64,000 nt of DNA from Plutella xylostella. Lineage: Eukaryota; Arthropoda; Insecta; Lepidoptera; Plutellidae. This document shows, in pieces, positions 13,901-25,900 of the stretch. The stretch is taken from the NCBI RefSeq assembly GCF_932276165.1, contig NC_064009.1:744001-808000 (forward strand), in the 5' to 3' direction. The position numbers and the translations under genes were made by a program. The notes under the pieces are model-generated. The model ran no database searches. It worked only from the letters and a program-made list of their open reading frames with translations, and was not told the DNA's origin. Within the stretch, counting starts at the first letter, position 1. Each line of letters starts with the position of its first letter.

Positions 13901-16900
13901 GAAAAGATTGAAAACGTCAGTTTCTGCGCTGTAAATGTGGAAACTGATGCTAGAGCCAGACCTGTTGTGTACATCAGCATCGATGACATGCATGGAGTGG
14001 CACACATTGATACGTGTGCGAAGTCAAGTATCGCATCATACAAACTGTATTGTTGCCTGAAAGCTAAAGGGTACAGATTTAATGAGAAGCTGGTTTCGGT
14101 AACGCTCGCAGATGGGCTAACTAAAGAACAAACCGTTTTAGCTACGAGAGTCACTGTTAAGATCTGTGGGTATATGGTACCGACAACTTTTAATGTATTG
14201 CCTGATGCTCAGAATAATAAGACACTTCTGGGAATAGGGTTCATTCAGGATGCAAAGATGATTCTGGATCTGCCACTGTTCACCTGGCACTGCCTTGAAG
14301 ACCCAGAGACCGTCTACGAGCTATATAAAGAGGATTTCGCAGTCTTTGACGATCAAAGCACTAATGAATGCTCCATGGTAGACCTCCAGGAATTCGGAAT
14401 GCCTGAGTTGATTTCACCGATGAATAATACTCCAGAAGCAGTTGTATCAGCAGTGGCAGCGGTAGTACCAGCAAGTTCTAAGACTGACGTTAATAGAGGC
14501 CGACGAAACTCCTGTCCCATGGAAGATGCTAGCCTTCCAACAGAGACTGCCTGCATACCATATAGGTTGATACCTATCGACCTGTCTAGTCCTCCGAAAC
14601 GGACAAAAGTTTTTGATGGATACTCACCTCGTCTGAACTACATGATGAGAGATGCTCAGATGAATGCAGTTGATGATGAAGCCACATTGTCTCCAAATTC
14701 AATGGCTCTCTTTACTGTTCCTGACGATACAGACATAAGGATCGATTCCATTGATGTAGCCGAGATTGGTGTAGGACTAAAAGAAGATCAAAGGAACAAG
14801 TTGGAAGAACTTCTGAAAAGCAATGAACATGTTTTCAAAAGCAATGGACATCCTACACCACTCACTGAACACTCAATAGAGACAGGCGAGAACGCACCTA
14901 TTTCCGTTCCACCTTACCGATTGTCGGCGCCTAGAAGGAAGATCTTGGAACAAGAAATCGAAGAAATGTTGAAAGGAGGGATCATAGAACCATGCGCTTC
15001 ACCCTGGGCTGCACCAGTTGTCATGGTACCGAAGCCAGATGGCCAATTTAGAGTATGTGTCGATTATAGACGCCTAAATTCGATCACCACTCCAGATTCA
15101 TACCCGATTCCAAGAATAGATGATCTTCTGCATGATGCAAAGCCGACTCCTTTCATGTCCTCAATTGACCTCAAGTCTGGCTATTGGCAAGTTGGTGTAC
15201 GTGAGACCGATAAAGACAAAACTGCATTCATCACACCATTCGGAATTTACAGATTCAATAGAATGCCGTTCGGGTTGCGAAATGCACCTGCCACCTTCCA
15301 GAGGTTGATAGACAGATTCCGAATAAGCCTAAATGTGAAGATACTCGGATATTTGGATGATTTGATCCTGTTCTCTGCCTCCTTTGAACAGCACCTGGAA
15401 GATTTACAGCAAGTCTTTAACAGATTCCGAGAGTATAATCTAACTGCTAACTCGAAGAAGTGCCGGTTCTGTTGTGAATCTATAAAATACTTGGGTCATT
15501 ACATAACTCCTGAAGGGCTGAAGATGGATCCAGAAAGGATCTCTGCAATCCTAGACTTACCACCACCTAGGAACCTGAAGCACCTGATATCATTTCTACA
15601 AACTTGTTCGTGGTATCGTCGGTTCATAATGAATTTCTCTGCAGTGGCAGAGCCCCTCACAAGACTGACGAAGAAAAATGCAATTTGGTTATGGGGGTCA
15701 GAACAGCAAAGTGCATATGAAGATTTGAAGCACCGACTTACATCTGCACCAATACTCGGACAAGCTGATGAAAGCAAACCCTATATCATTAAGAGTGATG
15801 CAAGTAACTACGCATTGGGAGCTGTGTTGGTCCAGGGGGAGGGTGAAAATGAGCACCCAGTTGAATACGCCAGTCGTCTTCTCACTCCAGCTGAAAGAAA
15901 TTACTCAACCACTGAAAGAGAAGCACTGGCTGTGATATGGGCACTATCCAAGTTTCGTGGATATGTGGAGGGATTACCTGTGACAGTAGTAACTGATCAT
16001 CAAGCCTTGAAGTGGCTAATAAACTTAAGATCCCCATCCGGACGACTAGCGAGATGGGCGCTCCAACTACAATCATACGATCTGACGGTTAAATATGCCC
16101 CTGGGAAGATGAATGTGGTTGCCGACTCCCTGTCACGACCACCATGCGACGATCTCCACGTTGCTGATTGTGGAATCTGCTCTGTTACAGTCGATATGCC
16201 TACAAGAAGCCCAGCTGAGATCAGAGAAGAACAGCTAAAAGATTCAAATATCAAACGAATCATAAACGCTTTGGAAGACGCAAATCACAATGACAATGCT
16301 GTATATTGGAGTCACAAGGGCTACTTGATGTATAATGGATTACTATACAGACACAATCCCGATACAGACGCTGAAGATGCTCAACTCGTAGTTCCAGAAC
16401 ATGAATGGGCCAATGTTCTTCAAGTATATCATGATGATCCAATGGCTGGTCATTATGGATCAGAGAAAACGTTCCAAAGAATATCTCAACGATATTTCTG
16501 GCAAGGGATGCGCAAATACATTGAGAGCTATGTGAAACATTGTATAAGTTGCCAAAGATATAAGCCATCCAATCAAAAGCCAGCTGGCCTCCTCCAGACT
16601 ACTGTAATGAAACAGAGATTCGAAGTTATCTCCGTAGATCTGTTTGGTCCATTACCGATTTCGGCCTGTAACAAAACCTGGATACTGGTAGTGGAAGATG
16701 TTGCAACACGATGGGTTGAGTTGTTTGCACTAGAATCAGCAACTGCAGAGAATTGCGCAACAGTACTTCTAAATGAGATATTTCTGCGATATGGAATAGC
16801 CCGGCGAATCATGAGTGATAACGGGACTCAATTTATTAGTGGAGTCATGCAACAACTCACTTACTGCTTAAAAATAAAACATGGCTTCACGCCAGTGTAT

Positions 16901-19900
16901 CACCCAGAAGCCAATCCAGTCGAACGGAAGAATAGGGACCTAAAGACGCAATTAGCAATTCTACTGGACGGTAATCACCGAGACTGGCCTGACAAACTTC
17001 CAACTATTCGATTTGCCATGAATACGGCTATCTGCACCTCAACTTCATTTACACCAGCGTATATGACGTTTGGTCGAGAGTTGAGAACACCAGACGATAA
17101 CTTACATGACTTGAGAGGAATTTTACTATCTGAAAATTTCATACCAGAGATCACACCTAAGTTATTACAATACATTGATACCCTGAAGGTAGCTAGGGAA
17201 GTGCAAGAAGGAAAAGAAGAGGTACGAAAAACAAGAGTGGACCAGAAGCGAAGACAGTCTCCAGCCTACAATGTCGGAGACCTTGTCCTAGTAAACCTGC
17301 ATCCAATAAGTAAATCGAGCCAAGGTATCACAGCAAAGTTCTCACCAAGACGAGATGGGCCATATATCATTAGACGACAACACGGGCCAACATCCTACGA
17401 ACTTGCTTCAACATCCACGGCTGACTCCATTGTTGGTATCTATCATTCAACTGCATTAACGCCATACCATGGAGACCCCGAAGCTGGTGACACATTACCT
17501 ACACCAGCACAACCACTCCGTAAAAGGGGACGACCTAAGAAGACAACCTGCCCACCGACTGCTTCAGCTGCTCCTACTACAGGGCGCCCCAGAGGTCGGC
17601 CAAAGAAGACTGCTGACTCCTCGTCGGGACGCCATCAGAGTCAGAGGGGGAGAATGTAACGATCTCCATAAACATCAGCGCATCACTACTGAATGAACGA
17701 GCAGCAATGAGTGAGCTAACTCGGAGCGCGGCGACGTGAGCGAACGAACGAACCGAAGCCCTTATAAGGCGCCCCACCGCCGACGGAGGTTCAGTTGTGC
17801 TGCGTACGGCGTAGCTTCCACACCTCTGGAACTACCTGGACCGGCTTAACTACCTCCTTGCTAGGGCATGCGTACGGGAGTACTTCGTTCGCGAATACTT
17901 CACGGACCGTGCATTCTTTCTGATAATACCTAAAGTTCAAAGTGAATTTAATTGAGTTGTAATCTTGTTTACTTATCTAAATAAAAGTTAGTGTTTTTGT
18001 ACAAAGTTGTTTAGTCTGCCCCATCACAATAGTAAAAATAACTCTTGATTAATAATTATGTTACACATAACTCAGAACAAGTAGGAGACATCCATACGTT
18101 ATTGCGATTGTGATCTCGGCAGCAAAACAAAAGAAATAAACGAATACAAAAGCAAGTGAGAGCAGACATTAATAAAATGCTACACTTCTGAAGGCAGACA
18201 CGGCTATCAATACAAAATTAAAAGTGATTCATGTAGTAATTTGAACCCGTGGGCGCGAGCGTTGATAATTTTTCACTTATTGAAAGCAAAAGTAATGGAT
18301 GCATTATAAGGTTTATATTTCAAAATATGTGTTCAGGAGTTCCCAAGATAAAGGGTCTTGAGTAGTCTTGCCCTCTCGCAAATTTGTTTTAGCAACGAGT
18401 TTTGGATTCAAAATTTATTTAATTTGATACTAATTACTTCGTAAATGTTACTTCTTTTTGACTTCACGATATCCCCTTAGAGGTCTTGCTTGACAGACAT
18501 ACATAATGGACAGAAATAACAAAATGATCCTACAGGTCTGCTGTTTTCACACCATGTACGGAACGCTAATACATAGTTATTAAGTATTAGACTAACGGAA
18601 ATTTTTATTTTCTGTGAAGTTAAGTTTCATCATCATCAGCAGTCCTATAGCAGTCCACTGCTGGACGTAGGCCTCTTCCAAAGCACGCCACTGGATGCGA
18701 TCTTTAGCTTTAACTTAAGTTTAATTTACTAATATTCTAGTCGAAAGTTTTTGACGGTGCTTTTATAAGCTATAGCTGCCCTATAATTATTGGTATTTGA
18801 TAATAATACAATTGCACTTCATTCTGCCGAAGCAGCGGGCGTGGCCGAGACAATTGAGAGAAAGCTGGGGCTGTATTAGACTGACAGTACCAGAAAAGGT
18901 TGTAAAAAGTACTGTAAAGTAAGTTAAATATATATTTTCTACTTTTTAACCAAAACTAAACGGAAGTACACATACTTTTGTACTTACTTTATAATACTTA
19001 CAATTACAAATCACAAACTGTATTCAAACATTGACGTATAGCTAGGTAGGTACTTACTTGTGATGTACAGTATTATTTTACATATAACTATGTATGTAGG
19101 GGTGTGATACGGTGGTATTAAACATAATCTGATCTAGTTATGAAACTTTCAGATATCAGAAAGTGTGTAAAATGTTACATGATGTTGCCGATAATGACGA
19201 AATTTCCACCAATCCAATTAAGTTTGTAAAAACCACGCGAATGGTTGTCATGACATCATAAAAAGTTTATTCAAGGGCTCGAAAGCTTTTCCATAATTGA
19301 AGCTTTTCTGTTGACTTTATTAAGGATGGTCACGAAACTCACGCGAGGAGGCACCTAGAAACAACTTAAAATAGGAAAAAGGTCTTTATTTATTTAGACG
19401 ACCGGATGGCGCAGTGGGTAGTAACGGTGACTGTTCCGTAGACTTTTGTAAAGTTCAATATTGAAACAGCTCAAGAATTTCATAAATTATAAAGCATTTG
19501 ACGGTTGGCGACATATATTGTCTCTGGTCTTGGATGTGAAAGATAAAGGGCAAATAGTACCAAGTAGACTTTATCATTACATTACGTATCACGTGCAATA
19601 TAACAACGCATTTAGGGTGCTGCTGGGGCTGAGACGCTTTTGTAGCGCTTCCGGCATGTTTGCTGAGGCGCACACCGATGGCTTCCATGCCGTGTTACGG
19701 AGAAGGTGTGCGTCTCTGCTCGGGCGAGTGCGCGCCAGCTCCAACAGCTTGCTAGGTACGTTGGTGGACAGGTGGGACTCCCCGATCCTGCGCCACTGGT
19801 GCAGTCTGCATGTCCGGCCGTGGTGGACGGAGGATCGGTGAGTAGGCTTACACGGGAACACCCAAATATTCCGAAAAACTTTTTTCCGAATTTGATAACA

Positions 19901-22900
19901 CCGAATATGTAATTTACGAAATATTGCAATACCGATTTTTTTAAATACCGAATTATAAAAATCACGAAAATTATAATTTCGAATATTAAAATCACGAATA
20001 TTTATTATTACGATTGTTAAATATACGAACGTTAAAAAATACGATTACTTTAATATACGAAAAATAAAATACCGATTTATTATAATCACGAAAATTTAAA
20101 ATCCCGATCGGAAATATGATAATTCGTGATTTTGACAAAAACGCATAAACGTCTTTAAAACTTTAGAACCTAAACCAAAAAATTGGTGCGACGACGAGCA
20201 AAGCGAGGAGGAGCGTGTTAGGTGCACAAAGATGTCTAAAAACAAAGCGGAACGCAGCGGAACGTTTAACATACGGCTTAAAAGACATATTGTTAAATAG
20301 AAAACTATTTGTTGTTAAGTTTCACAACAAATCAAAGCAAATCATACGCACTTTAAAAACGCTAGAACCTAAACCTAAAGATAGGTGCGACGACGAGCAA
20401 AGCGAGGAGGAGCGTGTTAGGTGCACATAGATATCGAAAAACAAAGCGGAGCGCAGCGAAGCGGAGCGGAGCGTTTCAAATATAGAGTAAACAAAGTTTG
20501 TCAAGTTTTGTTAAATAGTAAACTATTTTTAGTACTTGTTGTTAAGTTACAGAACAAAGCAATACAATTGCTCGGATTTTTACGGTGTTTCATCTTAAAA
20601 AGCTTAGGACCTAAACCTAAAGATAGGTGCGACGACGAGCAAAGCGAGGAGGAGCGTGTTAGGTGCACATAGATATCGAAAAACAAAGCGGAGCGCAGCG
20701 AAGCGGAGCGGAGCGTTTCATATAATATAGCTTATTTATTTTTGTTTGTATACGGATTATGCTGTTAATAAACACTGACTATTCACTAAGAAACATTGCG
20801 GAATTTGTATTTTCGGAATACTAAAACTTCGGAATTCGTAATTTTAACAATTCGATATAATAAAAAATCGTACTTTGGAAACATCGAAATAGTAATATTC
20901 GGAAAATTGACTTTCGTTATTTTAATAAATCTGTTGTTTGAAATTTCGTTTATTATACTATTCGTGATTTTCGCTATTCGGAAACTAAAAATTCGGGATT
21001 GTGAATTATTCGGAACTATGAAATTCGTAATTATGAAAATCGTTATTTTCATATTCGTAAAAAAGTAATTCGGAATTCTGTAGTGTACCCGGCTTACACC
21101 TGTGTACTTACACTTTTTATTTATTATTTATCATTATTGTGTTTAGCATAAGGTACTAACATTAGCGTAAGTTAACATTGTTACTAACTCTTTTTTATGG
21201 ATTTTATATCTGCAATAAAATGAATTGAATTGAATTGAATTATACCATCTGGTAGGCCGTCCATGCAAGGGGTTATACCCTTGTTACACCTACCGAGTAC
21301 AGTTACGAGACAGTATCCGTGCGACTTTCACCTTCACTTGCTACCTTTAAAAAGCGCGTAAAGGATCACTTTTATAAAACCTTAGGTTGGTAAATAATAT
21401 GTATTTATATTATATAGTTATATATGTATTTATATAAATATAGCGGATATATATTAAGTCTATTTTGTCATTTAGGTATTATGTGTATTTGTATTATTAT
21501 TATTTATGTAAGTTAAATAGGTACTTAGTTAGTTTGTATTTTTAGTTTGTAGTTTGTTTTAGTTTAGGTACTTTCCACATTGTTTTTTTCTTTGCTTAAA
21601 TTGATTCAAGTAGGTACTTATAGCTTTTTATTGTATTAAGGGAGTTTAAGAACTTTAGTTTTCCACCAAACAAAGGTTGGTTGGAAGAAATTGCTTCTTG
21701 GCAATAAGCCCGCCTCTGTATATACTTACTAGTTTTAAGTCCATTTTTGTAACTGTGTCTATCATTATACAATAAAGTGTTTATAAATAAATAAATAAAT
21801 AAATATCCTCGGCGGATCCTCGACCAATGAATGGACCGCAATTAACCGAATGCTCGGCCGAGAACACTGTCTCGGTCACTCTACTCGGTAGGTGTCCTGT
21901 ACACCAGTATAGTATAGTATAGTATAGTATATTCAATGCACTGACCTTAAAGAAGATCCCCAGGTAGTATCTCTTCTCCCCTGTCTTCAGCAGCGGCATG
22001 GTCCAGCGCGTGACTCCGAGCTCGTCGTCGGAGCCGCAGCTCGAGCACTCTGCAACAACACCAGGTTTGTGAGGTCACTTGCTTACTACAAAGAGTGCTG
22101 TGCAAAGAGTTGTAATAGTGGTAGCAACTCAAGCACTCTGCAATAAACCAGGGGACTTGTGAGGTCACTTGCACTTGCACAAGGGAGCGGTGGTAGTGGT
22201 AGCTCTAGCGTGAGCGCCCGCTTCTCACGCCAGAGATGCGGGTTCGAATCCCGCCGCTGACATGTACCAAGGAGTTCTTTGAATTTAAGCACAATGTATA
22301 CTATCGCTCTTACGGTAAAGGAAAACATCGTGAGGAAATCTACATATTTTGATTTAGCACATCTAGATTTTGTGAATCCTCCAACCCGCAGTGGAGCAGT
22401 GTAGTGGGAAACGGTCCAAGCTAAGGATGGCAGATTAGACCTTGGGGATATGCACAAAGATTCCACTCGAGAGAGCCAGGTGCAGGTACTTGGTACTTAC
22501 ACCCCTACATAGAATAGTCACTAGAAGTCACTTGCTTAGTAACTGATGCTGGGTAAGCAAGGGGTATCCTGCCTTTGCATTGCAGTAAGCAAGTTGCTTA
22601 CTGAGGGTGTTGAAAAAGTGGTGTGAGACAAAAGCGGGTGACTTCTTCTTCTTCTCTCAGAAGATCGTTTGTCCAGTCGGGAAACAAATTTCTTTGGGGT
22701 GTTGAAATGATATAGTGGTATTGTATGCCGAGAAGGGTGACTCAGGGGGTCATTCTAAACAACTGTTGCAGAAATTCTAGAGTAAAATATACCTATATTT
22801 TCACTTAAAATTTATTTTCTATTTGCATAGAAAACTAACATCCACCACAGGAAAAGTGTTTAGGAAGATAACCGCTCCTCCCATTTTACAATCATTGCAA

Positions 22901-25900
22901 ATGTTATGTAAAGAAAATACTATCAGTTACATAGAGTATGTAATATTGGAGAAAGCTGTATTACTCACTACTACTATCAAATTGCATTGATTCAGTAGCT
23001 CATTGTATTGAGTGAGTGTTGATCATTTGTATTGTATTGAGAGAATGTCGAGCCATTTTGTCGATCATGTAGGTACTAACTATTACATGCTACTTAGAAT
23101 TGAGAGCTGTGGTTATATTACTGAACTCAAAGCAAATCTAATAGGTACTTACTTATTTTATTGCCATCAAATGTACATTTATAATAGAGGGTGTTGCAAA
23201 AAGGGTATACTAAGCCGAAACCAGCATGTGCAGCATAGTATATTTAAGCACGAAACTGAAATCAGAATTTCAAAATTCACGAATAAAAATATTCATTCTC
23301 CATAGTAAAAAGTCACGTGACCAACTAAGTTTCTATGGAAAATGAATAATTTTTTTCGCGAATTTTGAAATTCTGATTTTAGATTCAGGGCAATTTCAGG
23401 CTTAGATATACCATGCTACATATGCTGGTTTCGGCTTAGTATACCCTTTTTGCAACATCCTGTATAATGTGGGTTCTTTGAATTTGTCTCGTAAGATATG
23501 TTACAATACAAGCTACTTCAAATACTTTTTTTTTGACCGTCTCGCTAAAATGGCTGTATCGGATGGTGTTACATACAATATAAAAAGTAATTATTCAGAT
23601 TTCTTGTTAAAATATAAAAATCGGAATCATGAACACTGGAAGGAATATTTTGATTCAAAATCTGTAGAAAAGGGCGTTTGGTACAAAACGCTACAAGCTG
23701 AACCTCCCAGAATCCCATGGTTTGCTGAGTGTAAATTAAGTAGATATGAGATTGTTTTGTCCCATAGATTAAGATCAGGTCATTTGCCATTAAATAAGTT
23801 TAAATATATGATGAAAGTTGTAGGCTCACCGGATTGTTCAGCATGTTCAGTAGTAGAGGTAAAATGTACGGGTTTGTCATGAGATCAAGTATAGACTTCG
23901 TACACCCCTCCACATATATTTACCTTTATAAGACTTTGATTAGGTCCCAACTAGAATACGCTGTTGCAATATGGAATCCTTATTACGCTAAATATAAAGA
24001 TATTATTGAAAAAGTACAACGTAAATTTCTACGAGCTGTTCACTATCGCTGCGCTGGTTCACGACTACCTTACTCCGAATTAATGCAACTATATAATCTA
24101 CCCAGTCTTGAGTCTAGAAGAACACTTCTGTCCGCCATGACGCTGTACAACATCTGTCACGGTAGGTATAATTGTACTGAGCTGACTCGCCTCCTGTCAT
24201 ACGAAGTGCCCCGTACGGCGCAGCAGCGCGCGGTGCGCCGGCGCAGGCTGTTCGCTGCTCCCGGCAGCAACACTAACGCAGGCTTGCGCGCGCCGTTGCG
24301 CCGAATGGTAGATGACTATAACACATTCTTCCTTGGCATTGATATATTCTCGAGCTCACATTCTAAGTACAAACAAGAGGTCTTGCGCAATCTTAACAAT
24401 ACTAATGAATAAATAAACCTACTATACATTGTAATAATATAATATACACATATATATATATATACATTAATAGCTATATTACTTGTTAAAAATGTTGCAT
24501 TCACGGATGTTTAAATATTTCAATAATACATAATATTATTAATATTAATATTATTTGGGGTAATACACAAAATACTTACTTGCATTATATTTGCATACAT
24601 ACTTTACTTACTTCATAATTTACACACACCATCTGTTCTGACTGTTGTTTTTGTTATTTAATTAATATTTAACATAGTAATACGTGGATAACGCTGTGGG
24701 TTATACATTCTGTCATGTAACATATTTAAGATCATATACCTATCTAAGTTTTAATGTATAACTGTTTGTTATCCCTAACAAATAAAATAAAATAAAATAA
24801 AATAAAATAGAGGACTTATATCATTTTTTGGTAGAATGTAAACAATATAATTCGGACAGAGCAATGTTATTTCGAAAACTTCGAGTCAATCTAATTGACG
24901 TTGGTGCATTTCAGACTATCCTTTCAAATCCATGTTCTGTTGAGGCCAAAATATTGTATAGTTATGTAAAATATTGTTTAGACTTAAGACAACCCTAGTT
25001 TAGCATTTATTTAAATAGTGTATGTCTCGATGAGACTGACATGGTCACAGTTTATTGTAAGTGACCTAAGTCTCTTTAATAAATAAAGATTAAAAAAAAA
25101 AAAAATACTTTTCCCTACATAGAGACAAGTCTAACTATAAATACTACACATACCTACTGTACATGAGTTAGCTACTAAATGTACCTAAAGTTATTTATTT
25201 GAATGTCTACAAAAGTACTTGTATTTTATTGCACGATGACGATGACGCATAGAAACAAATATTTTCAGAATGACCAAGCCAGGCCTTGACATTCAATTCT
25301 AGATTCAAAGCTTGCCATTGCAAAAATAAACTAGAACCTCTGCTATTCTGTTTTTAGCAAAACTATAAAAAAATTAATATATCTCAGTTTACGTGATATT
25401 AAAAAATTCAAGATGGGGTAGTTTCAGTATCTAGTTGTTGTACATTATGACGATATTTTGAAATTTCAAAAACAGCAAGTTAAAATTCATCAGTGATGAC
25501 TGATGAGTCATATACTCGTAGGTTTTACCAGCATTTAGTACAGGTTTGATAGTTTGTCGAAAACTATGAAAATTTACGTTTTCTCGCATACTAAGAGGCG
25601 CCTCTAGCGAAAACTATCAGCGAAACTTTTGACAGGTAATGTATGCTGATGACAGAAGAAAACCAACACTTTTTCCGTTTACGAAAATTGAAAAACCCGT
25701 ACTAGAGGCCCTGAATCCAGATAACAGATAAGTGTACAAGAGGCTCATACTCATGGTTGGACTCTTTTATTTTAGATAGAAATTCAAAATTCGGGTAGTA
25801 TTACAATGAAGTTATTTTGAATTTGAAGTATAATAATTTTACTCCTTACTTAAATAAAAGCTGCGCTCTCTCTATATTCTATTATTTAATCTCTATCTAC

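Larger units (their letters stand above)
12553..18028 (+). mobile_element. Complete Ty3/Gypsy LTR retrotransposon
   Basis: 5476-bp element with 377- and 374-bp LTRs (TG...CA), flanked by a 4-bp target duplication ATAG (12549-12552 and 18029-18032). Order: LTR, primer-binding site, one long gag-pol frame, polypurine tract, LTR. Pol order is protease, RT, RNase H, integrase, which defines Ty3/Gypsy. There is no env frame. By eye the LTRs are identical except for one ACT unit (ACTACTACT against ACTACT), and the coding frame is fully open, so insertion is recent. It sits in the 17.3-kb lectin intron, antisense to the host gene. I do not assign a clade firmly. Confidence 0.97.

Noticed and set aside
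17469..17696. Short plus frame near the 3' LTR as a possible env or accessory gene
   Set aside because: Overlaps the integrase end in another frame; no signal peptide or membrane segment.
13171..17777. Numerous shorter frames on the minus strand and in other plus frames across the Gypsy element
   Set aside because: All are shadows of gag-pol; none resembles env or another known protein.
20215..20672. Open frames of 60-90 codons in the 20-kb tandem units
   Set aside because: They repeat with the DNA units and encode only repetitive sequence ending in EEERVRCT.
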